Made by a program: the position numbers and the translations under genes
The notes under the pieces: model-generated
The model's database searches: none
What the model was told of the DNA's origin: nothing
The model's input: the letters and a program-made list of their open reading frames with translations, nothing else
Shown here: positions 53,960 through 61,998 of the stretch, in pieces
How the letters are laid out: each line of letters starts with the position of its first letter
Numbering within the stretch: position 1 is the first letter of the stretch
Source of the DNA: JAVBKX01 sp031553835
GTDB lineage: Bacteria > Bacteroidota > Bacteroidia > Bacteroidales > Azobacteroidaceae
Assembly: GCA_031553835.1 (NCBI GenBank)
Contig: JAVBKX010000007.1
Location: 1-64,000 of the forward strand
DNA: 64,000 nucleotides
Direction of reading: 5' to 3'

Positions 53960-54424
53960 CTATTCAAATGCCAAGGGCAACAATTCTTTCACACTATCAA
54001 TTTTATACACTTTACTTGTCCCGTAAAGTAATAGTTGAATTGGTTTCCCAAACCTGTTTTCCGTTTCCAACAATACCTGCCGGCAAGAACCACAGGGTGC
54101 AATCGGCATATCTGCAAATTTTCCATTGGAAAATACAGCAATAGCCAATACTTTCACCGGTTGACCGGGATATTGCGCATTAGCATAAAAAACAGCCGTT
54201 CGTTCGGCACATATTCCCGATGGATACGCCACATTTTCCTGATTATTCCCGGCGATGATTTCATTATTTTCCAACAAAACAGCAGTTCCCACCTGAAAAT
54301 GAGAGTAAGGAGCATACGCTTTTTGAGTAGCATCTTTTGCCGCAGCAATCAGTTTTTTTTCTTCCTCATTCAATTCTTCATAAGAACAAACGCTTATCTT
54401 TGCATCAATTTTGAGATATTCCAT
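53960..54424 (-). CDS. cdd: Cytidine deaminase
   Basis: Cdd deaminates cytidine and deoxycytidine in pyrimidine salvage. The zinc-site motifs are ICAERTAVFYANA (Cys-Ala-Glu with catalytic Glu) and PCGSCRQVL (two zinc cysteines). Before them, APYSHFQVGTAVL is typical. From the ATG at 54424 it has about 154 residues, the length of the tetrameric class. Longer upstream reading is rejected because it overlaps the divergent glucosaminidase gene and its promoter. Its -7 element, TACATTTG, is at 54449-54456 on the minus strand. Confidence 0.95.
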   Translation of the reverse strand: MEYLKIDAKISVCSYEELNEEEKKLIAAAKDATQKAYAPYSHFQVGTAVLLENNEIIAGNNQENVAYPSGICAERTAVFYANAQYPGQPVKVLAIAVFSNGKFADMPIAPCGSCRQVLLETENRFGKPIQLLLYGTSKVYKIDSVKELLPLAFE

Positions 54425-54456
54425 ATCAAACCTGTTTTTGATTGTGGACAAATGTA
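54395..54456. promoter_or_regulatory. Overlapping divergent promoters of cdd and the glucosaminidase gene
   Basis: TATCTTTG (54395-54402, plus strand) lies inside the first codons of cdd and fits the glucosaminidase gene. TACATTTG (54449-54456, minus strand) fits cdd. The transcripts would start near 54409 rightward and 54442 leftward, so their 5' ends overlap by about 30 bases. Confidence 0.45.
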
Positions 54457-54473
54457 ATCGATTCATCCGTATT

Positions 54474-55367
54474 ATGAAAGTAAAAGTTTGCATTCTTTTC
54501 GTCGCTGCCGTTTTATTCATTTTTCCATCTTCTTCTGTTGGACAAAAGAAAAATCCGAATTACGAAAAATACATTAGTCAATACAGTAATCTGGCCATGC
54601 AGCATCAAAAAAAGTATGGAATTCCGGCAAGTATTACGCTGGCTCAGGGAATATTGGAATCGGGCGCCGGATTGAGCAGTTTTGTGAAAGAATCCAATAA
54701 CCACTTTGGGATTAAATGCCATAGCGATTGGAGCGGGAAGAAAATTTATCGTGATGACGACCGGCCGCATGAATGCTTCAGAAAGTACAGCAAAGCAGAA
54801 GATTCCTTTGAAGATCATTCGGAATTTTTACAACGATCGCGTTATGCCCGCCTGTACGATTTGAAAATCACCGACTACAAAGGATGGGCCAAAGGCTTGC
54901 AACAATGTGGTTATGCTACGGACAAGGCGTATGCCAACAAATTGATCAAATTGATCGAAACGTATGAATTATATCGATACGACACCAATAAAAAAGTCGG
55001 GAAAGGCAAATTTACCCGGCCGCAAGCATATCGCGACATTTATAAAACGCATGGGTTGATTTATGTTCTGGCCAAAGAAAACGATAGTTTTGAAGACATT
55101 GCATACGACTTGGATTTCAAAGTAAAAAATCTCATCAAATACAACGAAGTGCCGGAAGATTTCCCATTAGACAAAGGCGATATCGTTTACCTTGAAAAAA
55201 AGAAGAAAAAAGCCGACAAGCCCTATTATGAGCACACAGTACAAATCGGAGAATCGATGCACAGCATTTCTCAAATGTATGGCCTGCAACTGTCCCGCCT
55301 TTACAAGATGAATAAAAAAGATGGCGAATATGTTCCTGAAGAAGGCGACATCTTACGTTTGAGATAA
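54474..55367 (+). CDS. Exported glucosaminidase-domain protein with LysM repeats
   Basis: From the ATG at 54474 a signal peptide (ending SSSVGQ) leads a mannosyl-glycoprotein endo-beta-N-acetylglucosaminidase-type domain: ASITLAQGILESGAGLS with the catalytic Glu, NNHFGIKCHSDW, and LQQCGYATDKAYANKL. Two LysM-like repeats follow (GLIYVLAKENDSFEDIAYDL and HTVQIGESMHSISQMYGLQL). It would bind and cut peptidoglycan glycan strands in the periplasm during growth or division. The length is about 297 residues. The DUF2459 gene follows by 8 bases and may be cotranscribed. Confidence 0.93.
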   Translation: MKVKVCILFVAAVLFIFPSSSVGQKKNPNYEKYISQYSNLAMQHQKKYGIPASITLAQGILESGAGLSSFVKESNNHFGIKCHSDWSGKKIYRDDDRPHECFRKYSKAEDSFEDHSEFLQRSRYARLYDLKITDYKGWAKGLQQCGYATDKAYANKLIKLIETYELYRYDTNKKVGKGKFTRPQAYRDIYKTHGLIYVLAKENDSFEDIAYDLDFKVKNLIKYNEVPEDFPLDKGDIVYLEKKKKKADKPYYEHTVQIGESMHSISQMYGLQLSRLYKMNKKDGEYVPEEGDILRLR

Positions 55368-55375
55368 AAATTCCG

Positions 55376-56062
55376 ATGAAAAGGGCGGTTTTCATCTTAC
55401 TAAAAATAATCGAAAGCATTTTTGCACTTATCCTGCTTTGGGGATGTGCAGCTTTTTTGCTTCCTGAAATTCCTGTAAACAAAAATTTCCGTGCTTGTTC
55501 GGATCAGGATTGCCTGACCATTTATTTGCGAAGTAACGGCATGCACACGGATATTGTTTTTCCGGTGGAAACGGAGATTTTTACATGGAATAGCATCTTT
55601 CCTTACACCACATTTCACGGTGTGGATACCACTTTTCAATATGTTGCCGTTGGTTGGGGCAGCAAAGAATTTTACCTGAATACACCCACTTGGGATGATG
55701 TAAAAATTTCTTCGGCACTGAAAGCTGCCAGCGGAATGGATGGCACGGCAATCCATGTTTCTTATTTGAAGCGACCACCTTCAATTACCGATGGATACGG
55801 CCAATCTATTCAAATTTCCGGAGAACAATATCAAATCATGTTGAATTATATTGATGCAGCATTACAAAAAGATCAACAAGATCAACCCATTCTTATAACC
55901 AATCCGGGTTACGATGAATACGACAATTATTATGAAGCAAAAGGCCGTTATTCCGTTTTCAAAACATGTAATGTCTGGACAAGTGATTGCCTGAAAAAAG
56001 CCGGAATCCGGAATGGATTTTGGACACCGTTGGCAGCCTCTGTGATCGAAAGCAGTCAATAA
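55376..56062 (+). CDS. DUF2459 (TIGR02117) family protein
   Basis: This 228-residue protein starts with a hydrophobic segment (IIESIFALILLWGCAAFLLP) and shows the family pattern SNGMHTDIVFPV, YVAVGWGSKEFYLNTPTW and VWTSDCLKKAGIRNGFWTP. The conserved His and Cys residues in these blocks, HTDIV and TSDC, suggest a papain-like/NlpC-like arrangement, but this is inference. The family function is unknown. It follows the glucosaminidase gene by 8 bases, so a role in cell-wall handling is plausible. A long palindrome lies after its stop. Confidence 0.85.
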   Translation: MKRAVFILLKIIESIFALILLWGCAAFLLPEIPVNKNFRACSDQDCLTIYLRSNGMHTDIVFPVETEIFTWNSIFPYTTFHGVDTTFQYVAVGWGSKEFYLNTPTWDDVKISSALKAASGMDGTAIHVSYLKRPPSITDGYGQSIQISGEQYQIMLNYIDAALQKDQQDQPILITNPGYDEYDNYYEAKGRYSVFKTCNVWTSDCLKKAGIRNGFWTPLAASVIESSQ

Positions 56063-56206
56063 GCAGATTAATAGAACACGGATGGATAACACAGAAAAGC
56101 GCGGATTTATTTTTTTTATTTTCAACTGAATATGAGTATATTATAAAAACATATAACCAGTGAGTTTCCGTGTTATCCGTGTCATCCGTGTTCTATTAAT
56201 CTGCTT
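56061..56206. repeat. Long intergenic palindrome (ATCCGTGT type)
   Basis: Arms of 24 bases (56061-56084 and 56183-56206, with CATCCGTGTTCTATTAATCT on the right) pair perfectly. An inner extension, GATAACACAGAAA (56085-56097) with TTTCCGTGTTATC (56165-56177), pairs in 12 of 13 positions. The left arm starts within the stop region of the DUF2459 gene. It lies between convergent genes and may terminate both. Confidence 0.85.
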
Positions 56207-56237
56207 TTGAGGCATCCTCTTAGATTCACATCGCGTT

Positions 56238-57983
56238 TTAAGGTACAACTACTTTTGCACTTGTATTATTCGCTCTTACAATATAAATGCCTTTGTCTAA
56301 CTGTATCTCTGTATTTCCGGCAATAATGGATTCATATATTTTCTGACCGGAAAGATTGTAAATGGATACAGGCAGTTGTTCTTTCGTTTCAATTGTAATA
56401 CCATTTACCAAGGATTGAATGGTGATATTATCCGCTTTGATTGGGATGATTGCTGATGTTATAGAAAAGAATTTTTTCCATTCGGCGGCTGCTTTGTATT
56501 TGGTTTCAGCGCCTCCCGGAACATATAATTTGCAAGTATTGTACACATCATAAAAACAGTTAGAGCCTGCTGTTGGCGGAGTTGGATTTTTACTGTGGAC
56601 TGCTGTTAATCCTGTACAATTATAAAAACTATTCGCATTGACGGTAGTCACATCACCTCCAATAGTTAGGGTTTTCAAGTCTGAATTATTTGCAAAAGGA
56701 TAGCCATTAGTGTTGTATGCATTTGTTTGTAAATTTCTACCCAAATACAATGTTTCTATGGGACTATTTTTGAAATGCCCGGAACTATTGTCGCCTGAAA
56801 ATCTCAAAGTAATAGTTCCATTTGATATGTTAACTGTTTTCAGGCTAAGGCAATTATTAAAGGCTGTGCTTCCAATCTCAGTAATTGAATTTGGAATAAT
56901 GGCTGACGGTAAAGTACGGCAACCCTGAAAAGCCCCACTACCAATAGTTTTGACTCCTTCCGGTATAGTAAGCGTCCCCGACAAACTACTGCAACCGTAG
57001 AAAACATTGGAGCCTATGGAAATAAGTGCGTTCCCCATCGTTAATGATTGCAAACCTGTACAATTATAAAAACTATTATCATTAATGGTGGTAACATCAT
57101 TTCCAATAGTCAGGGTTTTCAAGGCTGAATTTTCTGCAAAAGGGTAACCATTAGTGTTGTATGCATTTGCTTGCAAATTTCTACCCAAATACAATATTTC
57201 TATTGGACAGTTATTAAAATGCCCGGCACTATTATCACCTGAAAATCTCAAAGTAACAGTTCCATTTTGGAGAGTAACTGTATTTAACTTGTTGCAACCA
57301 TTAAAAGCCTGACTTCCAATCAAAGTAACTTTATTCCCTATAGTTAAAGTTTGCAGATTAGTCATTCCTTTGAATGGTGTTGAAGAACAATTCCGACCTA
57401 AATGCAACATGTGAATTTGAGAATCTTTAAACCAATCATAAAGATAGCCAATCGTGTAGTTGCCACCAGAAAAATCCAGAGTATTGTCTCCGTCTGCAAT
57501 TGTGAGTGTTCCGCTGCAATTGCGAAATGCTTCGCCTTCTACCTCGATTACAGAATTGGGTATATTTATCTGCAAATTTGTATTTGTACAATTATAAAAC
57601 GCTTGTCTTCCGATTTTGGTAACTGAATTTGGAATTGTTATTGCTTGCAAGTTTTTTAAATCGTGAAAGGCGCGGTCTCCAATGTTTGTTACGCCATCTT
57701 GTATTACAACATTTGTAATGGAAGAACTATTGCTATAGTATTGATAGCTCCAGGGCGCTTCACCTTCGGTAGAAGACCAGAAATCAGCCATATTTCCACT
57801 GCCCTCTATGTGCAACGTTGAACCTGACACATACGCGCGAACGCCATTGCCGCCTCCATCTTTAATTGGCCAAGGGTCGGCAGATGTTCCGTTGCCTTGC
57901 GCCATTACATTATTAGTAAAAGCACAAAAGGCCAATAGCAATACACTGAATATTGCCACATTCAATTTCTCGTTTCGTTTCAT
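56238..57983 (-). CDS. BspA-type leucine-rich repeat surface protein with T9SS domain
   Basis: A signal peptide (ending NVMAQ) precedes about fifteen LRR_5-type repeats (ITIPNSVTKIGRQAFYNCTN and variants) over residues 80-490. Two ~80-residue blocks are near duplicates: TVTLRFSGDNSAGHFNNCPI and TITLRFSGDNSSGHFKNSPI, each followed by YLGRN and NAYNTNGYPFA. The C-terminal ~70 residues (LPVSIYNLSGQKIYES, LDKGIYIVRANN) form a T9SS sorting domain, so the protein is placed on the cell surface or released. BspA-like proteins mediate adhesion to host proteins or other bacteria. Its mRNA leader holds the rod-like palindrome at 58037-58205. Confidence 0.9.
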   Translation of the reverse strand: MKRNEKLNVAIFSVLLLAFCAFTNNVMAQGNGTSADPWPIKDGGGNGVRAYVSGSTLHIEGSGNMADFWSSTEGEAPWSYQYYSNSSSITNVVIQDGVTNIGDRAFHDLKNLQAITIPNSVTKIGRQAFYNCTNTNLQINIPNSVIEVEGEAFRNCSGTLTIADGDNTLDFSGGNYTIGYLYDWFKDSQIHMLHLGRNCSSTPFKGMTNLQTLTIGNKVTLIGSQAFNGCNKLNTVTLQNGTVTLRFSGDNSAGHFNNCPIEILYLGRNLQANAYNTNGYPFAENSALKTLTIGNDVTTINDNSFYNCTGLQSLTMGNALISIGSNVFYGCSSLSGTLTIPEGVKTIGSGAFQGCRTLPSAIIPNSITEIGSTAFNNCLSLKTVNISNGTITLRFSGDNSSGHFKNSPIETLYLGRNLQTNAYNTNGYPFANNSDLKTLTIGGDVTTVNANSFYNCTGLTAVHSKNPTPPTAGSNCFYDVYNTCKLYVPGGAETKYKAAAEWKKFFSITSAIIPIKADNITIQSLVNGITIETKEQLPVSIYNLSGQKIYESIIAGNTEIQLDKGIYIVRANNTSAKVVVP

Positions 57984-58016
57984 AATAAAAATTGTATTTA
58001 TGTACTCAAAATCCCT

Positions 58017-58160
58017 ATGAGCAAGTTATTTAAAATGAAAAAGCGTGGGACTTTAACTATATTCGCTTTAGAGGTCTTCGACTACCTTGTAACACAAATA
58101 AGTAAGCCCACGCCGTTTTACGACGTGAGCGCTGGCAACTTACTCTTGTGTTACTTTTGA
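58017..58160 (+). other. 47-codon open frame inside the palindromic element
   Basis: The plus strand reads MSKLFKMKKRGTLTIFAL and continues to GNLLLCYF before a stop. The frame is uninterrupted, with a plausible ATG, but no clear promoter or ribosome binding site precedes it and much of its length is paired in the palindrome. It may be an accident of the structured RNA on the opposite strand, or a small peptide gene of a repeat element. I do not claim it is translated. Confidence 0.25.
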
Positions 58161-58205
58161 AATTGTCGAAGTTTCTAAAGCAAGAATAAAAGCTAACGCT
58201 TTTTC
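58037..58205 (-). ncRNA. Rod-like palindromic leader RNA upstream of the LRR gene
   Basis: Nested complementary pairs span 169 bases: GAAAAAGCGT with ACGCTTTTTC at the ends (58037-58046, 58196-58205), then ATTC-CTTTAGA-CTTCGAC segments, then GTAACACAA with TTGTGTTAC, and a core hairpin of ten pairs (GCCCACGCCG with CGACGTGAGC, including G:U on the minus strand). On the minus strand a TATTTTTG promoter element at 58219-58226 would start the transcript just before it, giving a leader of about 230 bases into the LRR gene. It could be a regulatory leader or a palindromic mobile element. Confidence 0.55.
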
Positions 58206-58218
58206 TAATATGTTAAAT

Positions 58219-58226
58219 CAAAAATA
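58219..58226 (-). promoter_or_regulatory. Promoter -7 element for the LRR gene leader
   Basis: The minus strand reads TATTTTTG (TAnnTTTG). The expected start near 58212 lies 7 bases before the palindrome. Confidence 0.4.
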
Positions 58227-58390
58227 GTTTCTGTTCGTTTTATTTTTTTATTTAGTTGTATGACTTGCAAATATAAACATTATGGTTCGTTTTGCAAAAC
58301 ACATTTTTTGTGTCTCGTGTCTTTGTGTTTAATATTGTCATCGGCTTTGACTTGTCATTACCAATTTTTTAGGCACAGGAATTATTCTTA
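58227..58390. other. Intergenic stretch between SDR gene and LRR leader
   Basis: No gene is visible. It is AT-rich and contains a solo arm GTGTCTCGTGTCTTTGTGTT (about 58311-58330) of the palindrome family seen elsewhere in the window, without its partner. Confidence 0.4.
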
Positions 58391-59152
58391 TTATTTTCGG
58401 TACGCTATGGTCCCTGTCGCCTGATTGGTCGGCATAACCAACACTTCGGCAATTTGTATATGTTCGGGCACTGATGCCGCAAAATAAACCGTTTCTGCCA
58501 CATCTTCTCCTGTCAATGGTCTTAATCCTTTATAAACTGCATCGGCTTGCGATTTATCTCCCCGGAAGCGAGTAATACTGAAATGAGTCTCCACATAGCC
58601 CGGCTTAATGTTGGTAACCCGCAACGGAGTATCTACCAAATCAATCCGAAGTCCATCACTCAATGCTTTTACGGCTGCTTTGGTTGCACAATAAACACTT
58701 CCTCCCGGATAAGCCGCCTCACCGGCAATGGAACCGATATTAATGACATGTCCGCGATTTTGTTTTAACATGAATGGCACAACCAATCGCGTCATCATCA
58801 ATAATCCTTTAATGTTGGTATCGATCACAATATCCCATTCATCGAGATTTCCTTCAAATTCTTTTTCAACTCCAATAACCAAGCCTGCATTATTGATCAG
58901 AATGTCGATGGCTTTCCACGATTCGGGAAGAGACGAAATACAGGATTCTGCTTCCTGGCGATCGCGAACATCAAATTGCAAAATCTTCGTTTCCACCGAA
59001 TATTTTCCCTCAATTTGTTGTTTTAATGCATTTAATTTTTCTTCATTTCTACCATTTAAAATCAGATTGGCGCCTTGTGAAGCAAATTTCCAGGCGCAAG
59101 CTTCTCCTATTCCGCTGGTAGCACCGGTAATAAAAACTATTTTCCCTTTCAT
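58391..59152 (-). CDS. Short-chain dehydrogenase/reductase (YdfG-like)
   Basis: This 253-residue NADP-dependent oxidoreductase has the classical SDR motifs: TGATSGIGEACAWKFA (TGxxxGIG, about 10-25), the NNAG motif in ILINNAGLVIGVEK, the catalytic Ser in INIGSIAGEAAYPG, and YCATK with the catalytic Tyr and Lys. NGRN near 35-38 suggests NADP preference. It resembles YdfG, which oxidises 3-hydroxy acids and serine; the substrate is inferred. It starts 8 bases before the end of the upstream nadK gene region (gap of 8 bases), so it is probably in the CBS-nadK-SDR operon. Confidence 0.92.
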   Translation of the reverse strand: MKGKIVFITGATSGIGEACAWKFASQGANLILNGRNEEKLNALKQQIEGKYSVETKILQFDVRDRQEAESCISSLPESWKAIDILINNAGLVIGVEKEFEGNLDEWDIVIDTNIKGLLMMTRLVVPFMLKQNRGHVINIGSIAGEAAYPGGSVYCATKAAVKALSDGLRIDLVDTPLRVTNIKPGYVETHFSITRFRGDKSQADAVYKGLRPLTGEDVAETVYFAASVPEHIQIAEVLVMPTNQATGTIAYRK

Positions 59153-59160
59153 ATATTTAT

Positions 59161-60048
59161 TTATGAATTTTCGTCCTCATGCGCGCGAGCATCCGCCCCC
59201 CACATCAATTTATCTCGCAACGTTTTATAAAAAGTATGATTGTATCGTTTAATGACTTTAATTGTAAAATCAGCTTTCCGGATTTGAAATACCGTTCCTG
59301 AAGAAAATGTTTGTGAACGGCCATCCAACGCCACCAAAAAATTCCGGCTCCGGGTTTTCACGGTTAAACTTAATTTATAATCGTCGGGGATAACCAGAGG
59401 CCGCACGCTCAACGAATGAGGAGCAATAGGACTTAATACAATATTTTTGGCTTGCGGAATAATGATCGGACCGTCCACACTCATCGAATACGCCGTGGAA
59501 CCGGTGGGAGTGGCAATAATTAACCCGTCGGCCGAATAGGTCGTCAGGTAATCATCATTGATATACGTTTCAATAGTAATCATGGAGGCCGTATCCCGTT
59601 TTTGCACCACTATTTCATTCAAAGCAAAAAATGATTCGTCTGTTTTTTCGTCAATCTCCAACCGGAGAAGGCCGCGCTCTTCGACCCGGTAATAATTTTT
59701 GAAGACTTCATCCAAAGCATCCTCAATTTCTGAAGTACCCACATCGGCCAAAAAACCCAGCCGGCCTGTATTAATTCCCATGATCGGAATGCCTTTTTTT
59801 CCGATGAAAGCGGCGGTTTTCAAGAAAGTTCCATCACCGCCAATACTCAATGCCACCTCCAATTCAAACTGAGCATCCCGAATAATACCGGTTTTAAGCG
59901 GATGATAATCCAATTCTTCCGATAAATACGAATAAAATTCGTTTTCCACCCAAATATCTGCCCCTAATTTAGATAAATGGTCGAAAATTCTCCGGATACG
60001 ATTCAATTGATTGGCCTGATAGTTGCTGCCAAAAATTCCGACTTTCAT
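59161..60048 (-). CDS. nadK: NAD kinase
   Basis: NadK phosphorylates NAD to NADP. The GGDGT motif lies in LSIGGDGTFLKTAAF, the substrate-binding NE segment in FALNEIVVQKRD, and the glycine-rich motif in DGLIIATPTGSTAYSMSVDGP. The later LSPIAPHSLSVRPLVIPD is also typical. I use the ATG at 60048 (MKVGIFGSN), about 295 residues; the frame can be extended only to a TTG at 60054. It lies 6 bases after the CBS gene stop and before the SDR gene on the same strand. pdxJ, often next to this gene in Bacteroidales, is absent. Confidence 0.97.
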   Translation of the reverse strand: MKVGIFGSNYQANQLNRIRRIFDHLSKLGADIWVENEFYSYLSEELDYHPLKTGIIRDAQFELEVALSIGGDGTFLKTAAFIGKKGIPIMGINTGRLGFLADVGTSEIEDALDEVFKNYYRVEERGLLRLEIDEKTDESFFALNEIVVQKRDTASMITIETYINDDYLTTYSADGLIIATPTGSTAYSMSVDGPIIIPQAKNIVLSPIAPHSLSVRPLVIPDDYKLSLTVKTRSRNFLVALDGRSQTFSSGTVFQIRKADFTIKVIKRYNHTFYKTLRDKLMWGADARAHEDENS

Positions 60049-60054
60049 AATCAA

Positions 60055-60714
60055 TTACATTTCAATATAATACATTAATTCATCCAGCCGGTTTTTCATA
60101 ATATCGTCAATCAACCCTTTTTTCTGGGAATAGTATAAAACGTTGAAATTGAACCTCTCCAGACTACGCAATACCGGAGATGCATCCTCCAGGTCGATTT
60201 TTATCAGAACAATCAATTTTGCCGTTGCTTCTACCGGATAAGTAAGCAAACTGAGAATTTTAGCGCTGTTGGCTTCTGCTAATCGTACAATTTCCGATAA
60301 TAAATAATCCGCAGAATTAAGTTCCAAAGCAATTAAAGCTCCATTCAACCCGGCATTCGTCAGTTCAGACATTTTTTCGATCAATACCGGCAAAGTAACC
60401 GCCCCTTTATATATTCCTTCCCGGTCAACAACCGGCAGCACGGTCAACTGATCGTTGCTCATCACCCGCAGAACTTCCAACACAGGCCCTTCTTCATTGA
60501 CATAAGGCGCATATATACTAAGTCCTTCAATGATATTTTCCAGATTTGCCATGGAAAACACATCTCGCTCGGTCAATAAAAACGTATATCTTCCGTCAGT
60601 TACCACCGGCAAATGTTTCAGTTTGTATTCTTCCATCAGCGACAAAGCGAAATTGCCTGTATCGGATGGTTTTAACAACGGGATTTGCTTTATTAGGAAT
60701 TCTTTAGCCAACAT
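60055..60714 (-). CDS. CBS-domain protein (AcuB-like)
   Basis: This protein of about 219 residues has two CBS repeats in its N-terminal 130 residues (LKHLPVVTDGRYTFLLTERD and LTVLPVVDREGIYKGAVTLP), which form an adenine-nucleotide-binding Bateman module. The C-terminal part (about 130-219) resembles an ACT-like fold (EIVRLAEANSAKILSLLTYP), as in AcuB-type proteins. The function is unknown; binding of AMP, ATP or SAM as a sensor is inferred from the family. The ATG at 60714 is preferred to a TTG at 60750. It precedes nadK by 6 bases and is divergent from exbB. Confidence 0.88.
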   Translation of the reverse strand: MLAKEFLIKQIPLLKPSDTGNFALSLMEEYKLKHLPVVTDGRYTFLLTERDVFSMANLENIIEGLSIYAPYVNEEGPVLEVLRVMSNDQLTVLPVVDREGIYKGAVTLPVLIEKMSELTNAGLNGALIALELNSADYLLSEIVRLAEANSAKILSLLTYPVEATAKLIVLIKIDLEDASPVLRSLERFNFNVLYYSQKKGLIDDIMKNRLDELMYYIEM

Positions 60715-60739
60715 ATTACTGTTATTCACACATTTTCTG

Positions 60740-60747
60740 TACTTTTG
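60740..60747 (+). promoter_or_regulatory. Possible exbB-exbD-tonB promoter -7 element
   Basis: TACTTTTG matches TAnnTTTG on the plus strand, about 110 bases before the exbB start. The -33 region is weak. Confidence 0.3.
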
Positions 60748-60860
60748 CAATCGAAAAACGAATCTGAATTCGTACTTTTTTTGCCAAAATTAATTATTAA
60801 TTTGTCAGAAAAACGAATTTTAATGTGAATAATCTAAAATAGTATCTATTGAAATCCATT

Positions 60861-61577
60861 ATGAGCTTATTATTATCTATTCAACAGGGCGCAGGACAGA
60901 TGGTTGAAACCATGCCCGATCTTACTCAAACCGGAGAGTCTCATGAAGCCACCATTAATGCATTTGACCTGGCATTAAAAGGCGGATGGATTATGATCCC
61001 GATAGCGCTTTTGCTTTTCATCGCTATTGTCGTTTTTATCGAACGGGTATTGATTATCAGAAAAGCAGGCAAAGAAGATACCTCATTCATGGATAGAATC
61101 AAAGATTATATTCATGAAGATAAAATTGAATCCGCTTTAAATTTATGCCGGAAATCGGATACTCCTTATGCCCGGATGGTGGAAAAAGGCATTTCCCGGT
61201 TGAGCCGGCCGATGAACGACATACAAATTGCTGTTGAAAACGTTGGCAATCTCGAAGTCGCCAAATTAGAAAAAGGGTTCACCTGGGTGGCAACTGCTGC
61301 GGCAACCGCTCCCATGCTTGGTTTCCTTGGAACGGTAACCGGAATGGTACGCGCTTTTTTCGACATGGCCAATGCAGGAAGTAATGTAGATATTACTTTA
61401 CTTTCTTCGGGGATTTATGAAGCGTTGGTAACCACCGTAGCCGGATTAATTGTGGGAATCATTGCCTTGTTTGCATACAATTATTTAGTTGCAGAAGTAA
61501 ATGGCGTGATCAACAAGATGGAAAACCGTTCGATGGAATTCATGGATGTATTGAACGATGAATTACGGAAGAATTAA
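60861..61577 (+). CDS. exbB: MotA/TolQ/ExbB proton channel protein
   Basis: ExbB forms the pentameric inner membrane motor that uses the proton gradient to drive TonB. The protein (about 238 residues from the ATG at 60861) has three membrane helices: GGWIMIPIALLLFIAIVVFI near 35-55, TWVATAAATAPMLGFLGTVTG near 135-155, and VTTVAGLIVGIIALFAYNYL near 190-210, matching the ExbB/TolQ pattern. The TTG at 60849 is an unlikely start. exbD follows after 13 bases and tonB overlaps exbD by 4, a classical operon. It energises TonB-dependent transporters such as the SusC protein in this window. Confidence 0.94.
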   Translation: MSLLLSIQQGAGQMVETMPDLTQTGESHEATINAFDLALKGGWIMIPIALLLFIAIVVFIERVLIIRKAGKEDTSFMDRIKDYIHEDKIESALNLCRKSDTPYARMVEKGISRLSRPMNDIQIAVENVGNLEVAKLEKGFTWVATAAATAPMLGFLGTVTGMVRAFFDMANAGSNVDITLLSSGIYEALVTTVAGLIVGIIALFAYNYLVAEVNGVINKMENRSMEFMDVLNDELRKN

Positions 61578-61590
61578 GAACGAAAATTGA

Positions 61591-61998
61591 ATGGCACTGA
61601 AAAGAAAAAAAAGAATGGCGGCTGAATTCAGCATGGCGTCAATGACTGATATGATTTTTCTGTTGCTGATATTTTTCATGGTAACTTCTACCGTGGTGGT
61701 ACCCAATGCCATCAAAGTAATTTTGCCTCAAAGTCAGAAACAAACTTCAGCCAAACCGTTGACCCGGGTTACTATCGACTCGAAACTGAATTATTATGTC
61801 GCTTTCGGAAAACAAAAAGAGCATTCGGTTTCTTTCGATGAAATCGCACCGTTTTTACAAGAATGCTATAATCAGGAACCGGAAATGTACGTGGCGCTTT
61901 ATGCCGACGAATCTATCCCGTACAGCGAAGTCATAAAAGTGTTGGATATCGCCAACCAAAACAAGTTCAAAATGGTATTGGTTACCCGGCCCAAATGA
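61591..61998 (+). CDS. exbD: ExbD/TolR biopolymer transport protein
   Basis: This 135-residue bitopic protein carries the conserved membrane helix with the proton-relay Asp in MASMTDMIFLLLIFFMVTSTV (split here as SMTDMIFLLLIFFM and VTSTVV), followed by a periplasmic ExbD domain (VTIDSKLNYYVAFGKQKEHS, VALYADESIPYSEVIKVLD). It is the second subunit of the TonB motor. The stop codon overlaps the tonB start by 4 bases (ATGA), so translation is coupled. Confidence 0.95.
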   Translation: MALKRKKRMAAEFSMASMTDMIFLLLIFFMVTSTVVVPNAIKVILPQSQKQTSAKPLTRVTIDSKLNYYVAFGKQKEHSVSFDEIAPFLQECYNQEPEMYVALYADESIPYSEVIKVLDIANQNKFKMVLVTRPK

